A stretch of 64,000 nt of DNA. It comes from Lytechinus variegatus (taxonomy: Eukaryota > Echinodermata > Echinoidea > Temnopleuroida > Toxopneustidae). This document shows positions 25,101-33,103 of the stretch, one piece after another. Both the position numbers and the translations under genes were made by a program. How positions within the stretch are numbered: position 1 is the first letter of the stretch; each line of letters starts with the position of its first letter. The notes beneath the pieces are model-generated. The model saw nothing but the letters and a program-made list of their open reading frames with translations, was not told where the DNA came from and did not search any database. The stretch is taken from positions 53,825,195-53,889,194 of the forward strand of contig NC_054742.1 in the NCBI RefSeq assembly GCF_018143015.1. Reading direction: 5' to 3'.

Positions 25101-25730
25101 GAGGGATGTATTTCAAACTTAATAAACATTGTATGATAGTTGAAAATACCTTGCCCCATACCCCATTTGCCATGGCAAATTTTGAACCAATAACATCTTT
25201 TAAGTTTGGAATACCTTCTTGCTTGTGTAAGTGGCTAATTTCTTTCTTTTTTTTCTCTTTTGTTTTCAGATGATCTCCTGGACAAGTTCCATGCCATGTG
25301 CGACGATATGGCGCAAAAGGCGAACAAATATCCAGACGTGTTCAAGCCTGCGATGAATGCCATGGTGCAGGCGTACACAAACATCAAGACAGATGCAAGT
25401 CTTCTGTCTGCTATGCACTGCTTCGGTAAATCTGGAGTAGTTCTACGAAAGGGTGGCCGCATGCGACGTACGGGCCAGATCGGTGTTCAACCAACAGCAA
25501 CGGCTCGTCGTCGTCCCCACATGGGAAGAGGAGGCAAGCGGTTACATTCTGGGCGACCTACTAAATCTTCCCATGTGGGGGAACATGCCTATGCTAATGC
25601 TCATAATCAAAGTGCTTCTACATCTGCAGTACTCCCGGTACCAAGCAGGCAAAGAAACCCTGCACCACACTGCCTTAGCCATGCAGTTTCTCGGAATAAA
25701 TCTCTGGGAAAGACCCATAGTGCTAAGTGA
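7118..25730 (+). CDS. Gene 1: MULE-transposase-derived SWIM zinc-finger protein (9 exons)
   Basis: Joined exons are 7118-7159, 11746-11958, 13150-13295, 15503-15763, 17114-17776, 20248-20560, 21645-21858, 23642-~23893 and 25270-25730. Domains in order: a zinc cluster (C90, C114, H151, H153) of the FAR1/WRKY-GCM1 type; a MULE DDE core with D294 in FMDASS, D363 in MTDDC, a CVFH (C384, H387) CxxH motif and E478 in NNTNNFCEA; a SWIM finger C572-x-C574-x8-C583-x-H585; an acidic Ser-rich linker; and a C-terminal basic tail with IGVQPTATARR. In Mutator-like transposases this set binds and cuts transposon ends. Here the gene is split by long introns, and I saw no terminal inverted repeats just outside it, so a domesticated nuclear DNA-binding role is more likely (inference). 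The start ATG follows an AT-rich stretch and opens a 14-codon first exon, the least certain part. I know no specific name for it. Confidence 0.85.
7295..7425. repeat. AGGCCTA-rich low-complexity cluster
   Basis: Dense overlapping TAGGCCTA, CCTAGGCC and GGCCTATAG words, also at 8335-8355. Such clusters are common in echinoderm intron DNA (general knowledge). Confidence 0.7.
7735..8325 (-). pseudogene. LINE reverse transcriptase C-terminal fragment (CR1/jockey-like), frameshifted
   Basis: The minus strand encodes KTLGFLRRNLPGKSCSKETK, YNTLVRPIVEYASCVWDP, ESVQRSAARYVMNNYSRR and RGHSKRFLI, then after a one-base frameshift near 7885 continues as SLLKDTFFPNTIRLWNGLPE and VRDVVLN before a stop. This is the thumb and tail region of a non-LTR reverse transcriptase. 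The N-terminal part is absent and the frame is broken, so it is dead. It lies antisense in gene 1 intron 1. Confidence 0.85.
8515..8535. repeat. (TG)n microsatellite
   Basis: A short TG dinucleotide run immediately before the target duplication of the LINE at 8554. Confidence 0.85.
8554..9570 (+). mobile_element. 5'-truncated LINE insertion, copy A
   Basis: The insertion is flanked by an 18-bp direct repeat, GATACATGTGTGTCTCAC, at 8536-8553 and 9571-9588. It carries the C-terminal coding part (to 8931), a GT-rich then poly-G 3' UTR, AATAAA at 9539 and a poly-A tail at 9553-9563. It landed inside or beside the older copy B of the same family. The length and target duplication fit target-primed reverse transcription. 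Confidence 0.8.
8557..8931 (+). pseudogene. LINE ORF2 C-terminus, copy A
   Basis: Encodes NPESYEHLFWLCNDVKALWQ, WKDIHVGINGSDLEVKFCNT and NKLDKHLLKWERMYRN, ending in TGA. It is the carboxy end after the zinc-knuckle region of an L1-type non-LTR ORF2 and aligns along its length with copy B at 9869-10315. The upstream enzyme domains are missing. Confidence 0.8.
9589..10712 (+). mobile_element. 5'-truncated LINE, copy B
   Basis: The 3' UTR matches copy A (GTTAAGTTAGTG, TTGAAATGTTAAATTGAAAT, TTGTTCATGAAATCAGAATA), with AATAAA at 10689 and poly-A at about 10704. Its coding part is longer than in copy A but broken by at least one frameshift. Confidence 0.75.
9690..10314 (+). pseudogene. LINE ORF2 C-terminus, copy B (frameshifted)
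   Basis: The first frame gives SFKEVLSRKIYEYIIKELQK and FFRPRITLLIG; after a shift near 9868 the second gives DREFQFKPLHGATYTKVNLF and CSYCKRETETYSYIFLSC, the cysteine motif typical of LINE ORF2 ends. It continues to the stop after KWETVKL. Confidence 0.8.
10713..11745. other. Gene 1 intron 1, 3' part: nothing recognised
   Basis: AT-rich intronic sequence with no open frame of protein-like composition and no clear repeat ends. Confidence 0.5.
11746..11958 (+). CDS. Gene 1 exon 2
   Basis: 71 codons lie between acceptor TTTCAG and donor GTATTC, phase 0 at both ends. The segment contains LSTKEEFEEWLQSFQETSHVTW, typical of the region before the zinc cluster in FAR1/MULE-like proteins. Confidence 0.85.
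12415..12963. mobile_element. TTAA-flanked foldback MITE in gene 1 intron 2
   Basis: The ends are TTAAAGGGATTGTTCAGTAG and, inverted, CTACTGAACTTCCCTTTAA. The inner arms share TTTTCTCCAAACC against TTTTCCTCAAAC. About 549 bp, non-coding. Confidence 0.75.
13150..13295 (+). CDS. Gene 1 exon 3 (first half of zinc cluster)
   Basis: 146 bp from acceptor TTTCAG to donor GTATAT, ending after two bases of a codon. It encodes KSYRCQHN and NTNCKADMMVKI, which give the first two zinc-binding cysteines, C90 and C114. Confidence 0.85.
14160..15385. repeat. ~143-bp tandem repeat array, gene 1 intron 3
   Basis: Units contain AGCAGATCTCGCTG, AATCAGTTAATTGCCACATC, CTTGACTTTCTGACCAAATT, AATTCCATC, GTAATACTCGAGTTAT and AAACGGAAAAATCC. 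The last three units, starting near 14921, 15065 and 15208, are nearly identical and 143-144 bp apart; earlier ones are diverged. The array ends in AATGCCTCCGGCACCTTC, an end shared by repeats in many marine invertebrates. Confidence 0.85.
14676..15205. promoter_or_regulatory. Four perfect DR1 motifs in tandem array
   Basis: TGACCTTTGACCT (inverse of AGGTCAAAGGTCA) occurs at 14676-14688, 14714-14726, 15049-15061 and 15193-15205. This is the consensus DR1 site for RXR, HNF4 and COUP-TF nuclear receptors. The sequence match is exact; binding is not shown. Confidence 0.55.
15503..15763 (+). CDS. Gene 1 exon 4 (second half of zinc cluster)
   Basis: 261 bp from acceptor TTACAG to donor GTATTT, phases 2 in and 2 out. 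NNMHNHPVECADALKHR supplies the H-x-H pair of the zinc cluster. The rest (RKYGPTQAVEMLKFDL) matches the helical linker that precedes a MULE core. Confidence 0.85.
15800..16575. mobile_element. Possible MITE with ATGGAACGGT ends, gene 1 intron 4
   Basis: AATAATGGAACGGTGGATTT at the left is matched in inverse by AATTGACCGTTCCATTTTTT at the right. Short related pieces inside (GCTCTATTCAACAGTTAAT, GAATAGAACAAAG) also pair. The ends are weakly defined. Confidence 0.35.
17114..17776 (+). CDS. Gene 1 exon 5 (MULE catalytic core)
   Basis: 663 bp carry two of the three catalytic acids, in FMDASS and MTDDC, followed by the CVFH motif. The donor is placed at GTAAGA after TCAGT, because only this position matches the phase of the exon 6 acceptor; reading straight on would meet a stop four bases later. 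Confidence 0.9.
17925..18545. repeat. Poly-C/G repeat-family copy, gene 1 intron 5
   Basis: Starts with GATAGCCCAGGCTATTTTG and a C run, followed by AAATTTGGCATCTACATAGA and ACATGTCAAGAAG, and closes with a C run at 18538. Its phrasing parallels the copies at 19290-19961, 21963-23049 (inverted) and 30595-31514. Confidence 0.55.
18560..19170. mobile_element. TTAA-flanked foldback MITE (AGGACAAGTCCACCCC type)
   Basis: Two long inverted arms (about 18560-18770 and 18960-19170) are nearly identical, including ATCGGATGTAAAATAAGAAA and GTTACATCCAAATGAGAGAG. TTAA stands at both ends. The mirror-image reading frames in the arms are a by-product of the inverted repeat, not genes. Confidence 0.85.
19290..19961 (+). 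repeat. Intron 5 copy of the gene 1 inverted repeat pair
   Basis: Contains a G run, CTATTTTGGCCCC, AATTGGCACAGTGGTAGAAC, a TA microsatellite, TAATTTGCATAAGTTATGCA, ACAAAATGTGCATTTTTTGG, ATCAAAATATGCAGGAGACT and TTGGTCTAGATGTACTGC. All recur in reverse order and complement in 21963-23049. Confidence 0.8.
20248..20560 (+). CDS. Gene 1 exon 6 (third catalytic residue)
   Basis: 313 bp from acceptor TTTCAG to donor GTATGA. It encodes TRKNMWAICLRNDLNIRG and NNTNNFCEAAMRVLKD; the NN..E block is the usual site of the catalytic glutamate in MULE transposases. The exon lies between inverted repeats located in introns 5 and 7. Confidence 0.9.
20561..21644. other. Gene 1 intron 6: nothing recognised
   Basis: AT-rich intronic DNA with a short C run at 20860. 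No repeat ends or coding signal. Confidence 0.5.
21645..21858 (+). CDS. Gene 1 exon 7 (SWIM zinc finger)
   Basis: 214 bp from acceptor TTGTTAG to donor GTAATG, phase 0 in and 1 out. It encodes MIGHCSCPVGKTGGPCKHQ, a clear CxCx(n)CxH SWIM finger, as found C-terminal to the catalytic core in MULE proteins and in ZSWIM proteins. Confidence 0.92.
21963..23049 (-). mobile_element. Element with perfect 20-bp TIR, TTAA ends, gene 1 intron 7
   Basis: TTAACCCTTATTCCATTGGG at 21963-21982 is exactly inverted at 23030-23049. A G run followed by GGCCCCCC lies inside each end. It contains the inverse of the intron 5 copy (19290-19961), interrupted at about 22320-22690 by unrelated sequence. TTAA at both edges suggests piggyBac-like mobilisation. 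Confidence 0.8.
23642..23893 (+). CDS. Gene 1 exon 8 (acidic linker; donor uncertain)
   Basis: The acceptor AATAG at 23641 is phase-correct and gives KCNVPTGFFSGLLDQPSSS, then two tandem 33-bp repeats (23707-23772) encoding VNEEHSLIDEE twice, then VGDTEMDEAEPSTSHGSQN. The next exon needs a phase 1 donor. Candidates are GT at 23894, 23918 or 23927, all weak matches to the consensus. The reading frame closes at 24024 if unspliced, which would make a shorter isoform lacking the C-terminal tail. Confidence 0.65.
24300..24660 (+). repeat. Partial duplicate of gene 1 exon 8 plus 56-bp tandem repeats
   Basis: 24325-24390 repeats the exon 8 text encoding MDEAEPSTSHG; the tail (GCATGCTCTTCTGTAGGTTG, TGTGACCTGCAGCAACTTAA) repeats 24005-24055. 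Between them a 56-bp unit (CTACTGTTATGCCGGCTTTA, GCATGTTTGCCGGTG) is present about three times, against one copy in exon 8. A local duplication of about 530 bp offset is the simplest explanation. Confidence 0.8.
25270..25730 (+). CDS. Gene 1 exon 9 (last exon, stop TGA)
   Basis: Acceptor TTTTCAG, then 152 codons and TGA. It contains DDLLDKFHAMCDDMAQKA, KTDASLLSAMHCFGK and the basic segment IGVQPTATARRRPHMGRGG. The KTDASLLSAMHCFGK and IGVQPTATARR blocks recur at the C-termini of related invertebrate SWIM proteins (family knowledge). A hAT-like MITE begins 38 bp after the stop. Confidence 0.85.
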
Positions 25731-25768
25731 AGAAACAAAAAACAAAGGCAATGCAATCGTATAGCACC

Positions 25769-27467
25769 CAGGGTTGGCGGATTTAAATCACGTTGATTTA
25801 AATCGTGATTTAAATCGCGATTTAAATCACCATGATTTTTTTAAAAAAATCATTGATTTAAATCACTTCCATTGAAACATGTACAAATCATGGACAAAGT
25901 ATTTGTTCAATGCAGTTTTAATTCTTCAAGTCAACTGAAAAACTTTGAATTAACTTTATATCAATAAAAGATCAACAAAGTCTTCATATCTACTTAAAAC
26001 AAATTAAAATCAAATTAATAAAATCAGGTAATTCCTTAAAAACTACAGATGTATGTTGTCAATACGTACTCATTTTTTGTAAATTATGTCGAGTTTTTCT
26101 TCTGAAATTTTACATTCTTTGTCAGTTATTATTAGTCAATTTCTTTCTTAACATAAAGTTTTCACATAATCCAACTTTTTAGAGAGCAGTTTGTAAAAAA
26201 AAATATATAATATATAAAAGTCAATGAGAAAAGGTTTGTTGGCAGTTTTCCAGTTTTGATCCTTCGCCTACACATAACTACTTCTGTCATGTAAAATAAA
26301 AAAAATGATACCTGAATGTAATCAACATATTTAACATGCCTCTTATTTCGCATTGTTACATTTATCATACATTTGATGTTTTAAATAACATAATTATAAA
26401 AATCACATTAACATAATGTAGTACAGTCATAAGCTTTCTCTTATAAACCTTTTAAGTCACTGTAGCCCATTTTATGTTCAGTGCTACAAATAATGGAAGT
26501 TTTGTATCTGCATGTAATAATGGAAAGAGCTCTATAACCACAATTTGCAAAACTCAGAATAAACATTTAACACTGCATTTTAATGTTAAGATGCAGGTAC
26601 TTCAGTTACAATCATTGGCAGTTGTAAGCTGTGTCTCATTTACAATAAAATACTTCTTTTTGTAATACATATGTTGTAATTTAAGCAGTTTTGCAGTTTT
26701 TATCCTTTAAGTTAAAAGTAAGTAGATTCTTTTTCATACTTCATGGATCAAACAGATTTTTTTTGTAGAGAATATGGGAATGAAAATTGTAGATTAATGT
26801 AAAAAAAATCACAGTAACAAAATGTAGTATAGTCACCCTTTGACTAAGCTATCTCCTATATTGTTCTCCAAAACTGAGTTTTGCAAGATATCTGTAGCAA
26901 GAGAAGAGCTTTTTATCAAAAAGATCCTAAACATATACAGTTGTAGTCTCTCTTTGACTATTGTAAAGCTGTGACTAATTGAAAAAAATAATTGATTTGA
27001 ATTATTTCTCTTACAATATACATGAATACTAGTAATTGGCAAAGGGTTTGTTGGCAGTTTTGATAAGGGATTTTTTCTCTTGGATTTTTTAAATATTTGA
27101 ATGAAAAATCCCAGAAGGGAATTTTCTCTACTCACTGGGAATTCCCTATGGAATATTCCTTCATAGGCCTATGTATGATATAATTAAGTTCAGATACATG
27201 ATTCCTCAAATTTATTTTTAATTGTCCATTTTTACTGGATTTTAATTACAAAATATGTGGTTAAGAACAATATTAGGGGTGAAATGTATAACATCAATAT
27301 TGATGTCATTCTAAGAGTAAGGGGGGGGGGGGATAATTACCCTTTTTTTCGAAGGAACTTTTAAAAAAATCAAAAAAATCTGATTTAAATAAAAAAAATC
27401 TGATTTAAATCAAATAAATCCGATTTTTTTGATTTTTTTAAAAAAATCAAAAAAATCGCCAACCCTG
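25769..27467. mobile_element. hAT-like non-autonomous transposon just after gene 1 stop
   Basis: The terminal inverted repeat CAGGGTTGGCG opens the element and CGCCAACCCTG closes it. An 8-bp target duplication ATAGCACC stands at 25761-25768 and 27468-27475. Both ends carry AT-rich GATTTAAATC and AAAAAATC repeats. 1699 bp with no transposase. The 8-bp duplication and CAGGG start are the hAT signature. Confidence 0.88.
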
Positions 27468-27475
27468 ATAGCACC

Positions 27476-29365
27476 CAATCGCAAGGTACAAATGAGAATT
27501 CTTTCATCAACATCCAGCCTATAATTGCACAAGAGTCTCTCATTTAACTGTGGCGTTGCCCGTGACTTGTCTCCAATCTTGATACAAATTTGAAATTGAG
27601 GCACTGATTATATATGCTCAAAATTAACATGAAGGTATTTGAAGGCATGTTTTTGGATGGTCCGTCGAGCCGCACACCCTAGATCTGACCTTAAGTCTAT
27701 ACCATTCAGGAGAATTTACAGATTCTGTGCATGTATGAAACAAAGATACTTCATGGCATAGTTTTTAGAGAAATTTGCCAAATGTCAAGGCCTTATAAAA
27801 GGGTCAGAGTTCAGTGAATTTTTGTTACCATTGCCAATTTTCAACTTGTACTCGAGTTAGAAATGTTGAGTGAAATTTTTGTAGGAAGATTTTAGATTTT
27901 CATGAAAATATTGAAGTTAGAATTGAACTTCAATGTCACATAACTTAAGCTAGATATGCTTTTCCATCTAGAACTTGAGTTAAAACTTCCTAGTAGTATT
28001 GAAATAGGAAGACTATTATACTTCAAATCACTGAACGTACATTTGTAAATGTAAGGGTCAAATGTCATATTTACAGGTCAAAGGCCCACTTTACTCAAGC
28101 TGAATATGCGGTTGTCCAATAGGATATAAATTTAGTAGTATATAGTAGATATATGCTGTACGTATTTGCATTTGTGAAAATTTAGCACATGTATCTGCAA
28201 ATAATCTGAGAGTAGTATCCTAAATAACACATGCTCCTGAAACGATTTTGAGTAGAAGTACAAAATAAACTAGTAATCTCTGAAATAACATTTTCATATA
28301 TTTTTGTTATGCCAGTCGGCATTGATTCTCACTCATGTGCGCAGTTACTATAGTCCAAACAAAATATTTGTGTTAGTCCGTTTTAAGGCATCGTTCATCA
28401 TTTTTGCGACTTAAAAATTCTTAAATGGATGGTTCTACATGCTACAGATGTCACTGTTATGGCATAATAATAAGGCTCTGAACAAATTCAAAATTTTTCA
28501 TTTTATAGTGCCTTAAAAAAGCAAAAATCTATCATTTCCCCCATAGACCAGGGACATCTAATTAAATCTCGGGCCGAAATTTAATTTACAAAGTAGCTGT
28601 TTGAGATTTATACCGGGAATTTGTGTTGGTTTCAGGGTTTTTAGGAACCAACAGACCTACCTATTTTGAGTATTATTATCCCCTCGGTCGACGAAGTCGG
28701 AGAGAGTTGTGACAGATTGTAACAAAATTAGATATGGAGGGACTCAATATCAAAATACAATATTAAGTTTGATTTCCTAGGATGTAGGTCAAAGGTTGAA
28801 GGTCTTAGCTCATTAACTATGCGAAAATAGGTAATCATGATTTCTGTTCAATAACTTTAGTAAAGTTCACCTAATTTTCATGAAATTTGATATGAAGCTT
28901 AAGGTACCTGTTATCAAAATACAGGGTAGTTTGATTTCTGAGAATGAACGTCAAAGTCTAAAGGTCATAGCTCAATAAATATGCAAAAATAACTAATTAT
29001 GGTTTCCGTTTAATAACTTTAGTAAAGTTCAACTGATTTCAATGAAATGGATATGAAGGTACCTGATGTGAAAAAACTGTCTAAGATCAGAAACATCTTT
29101 ATCCTTGAGATATTCATCATAAAGTGAATTAGCCTAATTTACCAGGTGCACCAATAAATCCCTAAAATCACTACTTATGATGTGATTTCTTAGAATATTC
29201 AGAGCAAACCTTTTTGGGTGGTTATTTTCCTTCATATGTCTATCCAAAATTAGAAATACCGGGTAGAAGGAAATCAATTTTTTTTACAATTTTTTTTACC
29301 AACACTGTACTTTACCTTTAAACTCCATTATATCAAAGCTTTAAAGTCATCCTAACCATGTAAAC
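27476..29365. other. Gene 1 downstream / intergenic, degenerate repeats
   Basis: Probably begins with displaced gene 1 3' UTR; I could not fix a poly-A site. Around 28790-29060 a ~170-bp unit is present twice (GGTCATAGCTCAATAAATAT, AATAACTTTAGTAAAGTTCA). No coding signal. Confidence 0.5.
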
Positions 29366-29369
29366 AGAT

Positions 29370-29557
29370 GGGTGTTTCATGAAAGTTTCCAGCACTGACT
29401 AAATTGTCAGTGCTGACAATTTCAGTGAAATCCTTGACTTTGATTGGCTGTAAGGCACTGGCCTCTGACTGTTACTACGGTAACTCTGACTGTTACTATG
29501 GTAACTGTCAGAGAAAGACAACTTGTCAGTGCTGACAACAATCATGAAACGGTCCCC
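29370..29557. mobile_element. Small MITE with GTTTCATGA / CAGCACTGAC ends
   Basis: GGGTGTTTCATGAAAGTTTC with CAGCACTGAC at the left pairs with GTCAGTGCTGACAAC and ATCATGAAACGGTCCCC at the right. Inside is a 21-bp direct repeat, TCTGACTGTTACTACGGTAA. Confidence 0.75.
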
Positions 29558-30594
29558 AGGTGTCACATTTGAATTGTAAGAATGAGCATTCCCAATTTAT
29601 GAAAGCAGTTATAAATGTATGGTGATTTGATCCACTTTATTTATCTGTTTATCACACAACTCTGTTGTGTTTGTATCTTATGAATTGCAGCTGAAAGTTT
29701 TCCCCGTTTTTATTGACTGAAGTAAAATAATCATTGATATGAAGCACCCTGTGACATCTCTGATCTATTCAAATTTGAAGGTTATGCATTATATGTGTGC
29801 CATATCAAAATCACAGTGAAGAATTTTGGTGCTGTTCGATCAATTTGACTTGTTATAGAAAATGACCATGTATGTTTCTGAAAATTATGTACACGTTTCA
29901 AGGAGCTATAATACACATAGGGGTGTTAAAAACAAATAAATTGATTTATACATTCAAATTTGATTTAATACTCATTTGTTTTTATTGTGGACTCTGGAGG
30001 CAATTGCAAAAAACTTTGGCAATTTTTTTTTTTGTGTGTGTGTGCACACAAGTTTATGAACATGTGTGCACGTGCACGTCATTTTGTGTGTGTTCTCGTA
30101 AGGGGCTTTAATCGGGCATAGAGACAAAAAATCAACTAATCGTGCATAAAATCCTGTCTCTATAGTACGTAAGGGTAAAATATGTCTCTTAATTTTGGGA
30201 CTCCTATATCTAACAGTATGGTTAGTAATGTTACCCAAGTCGACCTCTCACTAGCTCTTGAGGGGCTAACTCGGTTACATGACTGTTTTATTGGTCTAAA
30301 ATCATTGATACTAACAAACTTAGATGCAAATCTCAAATTTAATTAGCTTTCATGTATTTATATACATGTACATGCATGTATAGATACATTTTGAAAAATA
30401 ATAAATTCTTATTTTTGTTGAATGGAATTTTCTCAATCCAAACTGGTATGTGTTTGATTGAAGCTCCTTATGTGTGCATGTGCTCGTGTGTGAGTGCCTG
30501 TTTGTGTATAATGTGTTTTATAAATATCATTATACGTGTCTTTTCCCCCTACAATTACATTATTATTATAATACAAAGTCATTGTCTTTGATAT

Positions 30595-31514
30595 GTCATT
30601 GTGCCCCCCTCCGCAATTTCTATATTTTTCAGCCGATTGCGCTAAAACTTGGCACAGATGTAGAACAGGTCATAATCTAAAAGTTAGTGTCGTTACAATT
30701 TCTCAAGGTCACCATGTGGGGGCGCAGTTGCACAAAATATGGCCAATATTAGGGAAAATGCAAACATCAAGTATGACATGCACTTATTTTGGAGGCAGTA
30801 AATCTAAAATTAGAAGTGTTTATTACTTCAATATGTGATATTGCATAACTTAAATGATTGGAGAAGCCATCCTATATCTTAAATAAAGATATCTAGTAAA
30901 TTTAAAGGTCCAAACTTAACACAGAAGTGCAAATTTCCACGTAAATAATCCTACTCGTCACAAGGTGGCGCCATTCATATTTAAATAAAAAAAATCATTC
31001 CTTTAAAAATCATTTGTGTATGAATGAAAATGAATTGGTCATGTTGCAATGATCTTCAAATTTATTTAGAGTGTCTTTTTAACTGCAATTTGGGGAATTA
31101 AATAATTTTCCATATTTGCGTGATTTTTGCCAAACATTGGTATAAAAACAAAGAAAAACAAAAGAACATTTTTTTTCCACCAAAATATTATGACAGAAGC
31201 ATACAGAATGCTTATTTCCATCTTAAATCTAAAAAAAAAGAGAATCATTTGGTTGCATTTTATGCCTGTATTATGAAAAAAAATAAAAATTATTCAAAAT
31301 TTGAAAAACATGCATTCGTAAATATGGTTGCCATGGCAACAGGCTTGTCCTAAAACACCAAATTATGATCGGATATTATCCGCAATAAGATTTTAGGAAA
31401 AGTCACCAAATTTGGTGGGAATCGGACGAAAACTCTACGAGTGGCGAACAGATTTATGGTAGGGGGGGGGGCACATTGTGCCCCCCTAATTGCCCTTGGG
31501 CTTATTAGGGTTAA
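30595..31514 (+). repeat. Poly-G/C repeat-family copy before the 31511 MITE
   Basis: GTGCCCCCCTCCGCAATTTC and AAACTTGGCACAGATGTAGA at the left, and GGGGGGGCACATTGTGCCCC with TTATTAGGGTTAA at the right, follow the pattern of the gene 1 intron copies. The left edge is not sharply defined. Confidence 0.5.
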
Positions 31515-32116
31515 AGGGGAATCCAACCCAAATAAAAACTTGTTTGGATAAGGAAAAGAAATGTCAGACAAGTTGATAGGTGAAAGTTTGAACAATATCG
31601 GACAATTAAACAACAAGAAAGTTATGAATTTTTAAAAGTTGTAAATATTGGTAATCACTATACCCATGGAGACTTCAAATTGGCCGCACATGTGATGTCA
31701 TAGTGATGTAAGGCAAGGACTACTCTTCCAGGTACTTTATTACATATTATGGCTAAAATGTCATTTTGTCCCAAAGTTTTATTTCAAATTGAATTTTTCT
31801 TTCATGAGGACATAAAAAACATACTACCTGGGTTATATTTAGATTACTTCCCCAGGGGAATAGGTACTTAGGAGAAAACCACAAATCCCTGATAATAAAG
31901 TACATGGCCTATGGGAAAGTTGTCCTTGCCCCTTGTCATAATTTACTTACCCAGTTGCCAATTTGAAATCTATATAGTATTAATGATCTCAATTTTAAAG
32001 CAGCTATAACTTTCTTATTGCTTGTCTGATTTCTTTCAAATTTTCACCATTCTGTTTAATCTATTTTTCTCTTTCCCAACACAACATTTTATGGCCAATG
32101 CTGGATTCCCCTTTAA
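31511..32116. mobile_element. TTAA-flanked foldback MITE (AGGGGAATCCAACCC type)
   Basis: TTAAAGGGGAATCCAACCCA at the left is mirrored by GCTGGATTCCCCTTTAA at the right. The arms share ACAAGAAAGTTATGAATTTT against AGCTATAACTTTCTTATTGC. Confidence 0.8.
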
Positions 32117-32329
32117 TAACTGCTTTTCGCCCGAAGCTTCGGGCGTCCATCAACCAACTATCGCGGTGTCAGCTGCACTTCAATACATGAACAATTCCAT
32201 CCAAAATTATATAAACCTCTCATAATTCTCTACCACAAAGTATGAGTGACTTTTGATATAGTTATTTTTCTTCAAATCTAGCTTACATTATGTGTACGCA
32301 GCTAGCCCATATCACATGCATTGCAAGCC

Positions 32330-32510
32330 GACGCGATCGACGAACGAAGTCCACGCGCATGCGTAGTGCGGGTGTACTGCGTCATCATATTCTCTATATT
32401 GCGTATAGCCTCTCGCACTAGTCGCTTCCTGAGTGAAGTTCTGCAATTTTACGCAATAACGGTAGGGAAAAAAAAGACGCCCGCGGATCGCGCGGAACTC
32501 ACAATTCAAT
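32330..32510 (-). repeat. Inverted copy of gene 1 promoter-proximal module
   Basis: 32406-32467 and 32346-32365 match 6947-7008 and 7025-7044 in reverse complement; the 20-bp block is identical. A further 26-bp block (32481-32506) is identical to 6915-6940 but in the same orientation, so one module is flipped relative to the others. It lies about 340 bp before the gene 2 ATG. It may be a mobile repeat or a duplicated promoter. Confidence 0.75.
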
Positions 32511-32660
32511 TTGCATTCGATAAATCCGCGTTCTGTATCCGTGGTAGCGAAGCGAGGTACGGTACGGTATGCTACGAATTGGTCAATTGGCATTCATACG
32601 TTGGAAGGAAAATAAAGAGAACAACGTAACACTGATACTGTGATGAAAATATTATTCCCA

Positions 32661-32782
32661 GGTCACTTTTGAAGAAGAGGAAATATTTTTGAAACTGACT
32701 GATGAGGATTTAAAAGGAGATGACATTAGGATTCCTGAAACTGAGTTCCAACAACGGGGGTTGGTGGCCGTGCCCGTTGCAT
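32661..32782 (+). other. Coding-like segment, unassigned
   Basis: After a possible acceptor (TTCCCAG) an open frame of 40 codons reads VTFEEEEIFLKLTDEDLKGD and DIRIPETEFQQRGLVAVPVA before TGA. Its composition is protein-like, but there is no support for what it joins. It could be a terminal exon of an unseen transcript or chance. Confidence 0.25.
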
Positions 32783-32848
32783 GAATTGCAGTTTGGTTTG
32801 TTTGTTTAGTCCCATTCGCAGGCTCTTCTGTGCTGTTGGATTTTTTGT

Positions 32849-33103
32849 ATGGCGCGAAATGCCAAGGAAGCCACTACCAAACGGAACAGCAAACTTGAGA
32901 GTTTTCTCAAAATCAATTTGCCTGAAAATGTGTATGAACGGATAATAGCATATGAGCCTTGTATTGTTGATCATCGGAAAGAGAAAAAAGCCTTCAAATA
33001 TGTAGTCCTCAGTGCAGATAGAATTTATCTGACGGAGAATCCTCCCAAGACAATTCGGGAAGAGGATGGTGTGCCTCTTGGAGAATTGATATCTGTTGAA
33101 CTG
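32849..33103 (+). CDS. C12orf56: Gene 2 exon 1 (start exon)
   Basis: ATG in GTATGGCGCG opens 85 codons ending at donor GTAAGA, phase 0. It encodes the conserved N-terminal block with [27 protein letters not shown] and the acidic LGELISVEL. The ATG is preceded in frame by a stop-rich stretch, which supports the start. Confidence 0.85.
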
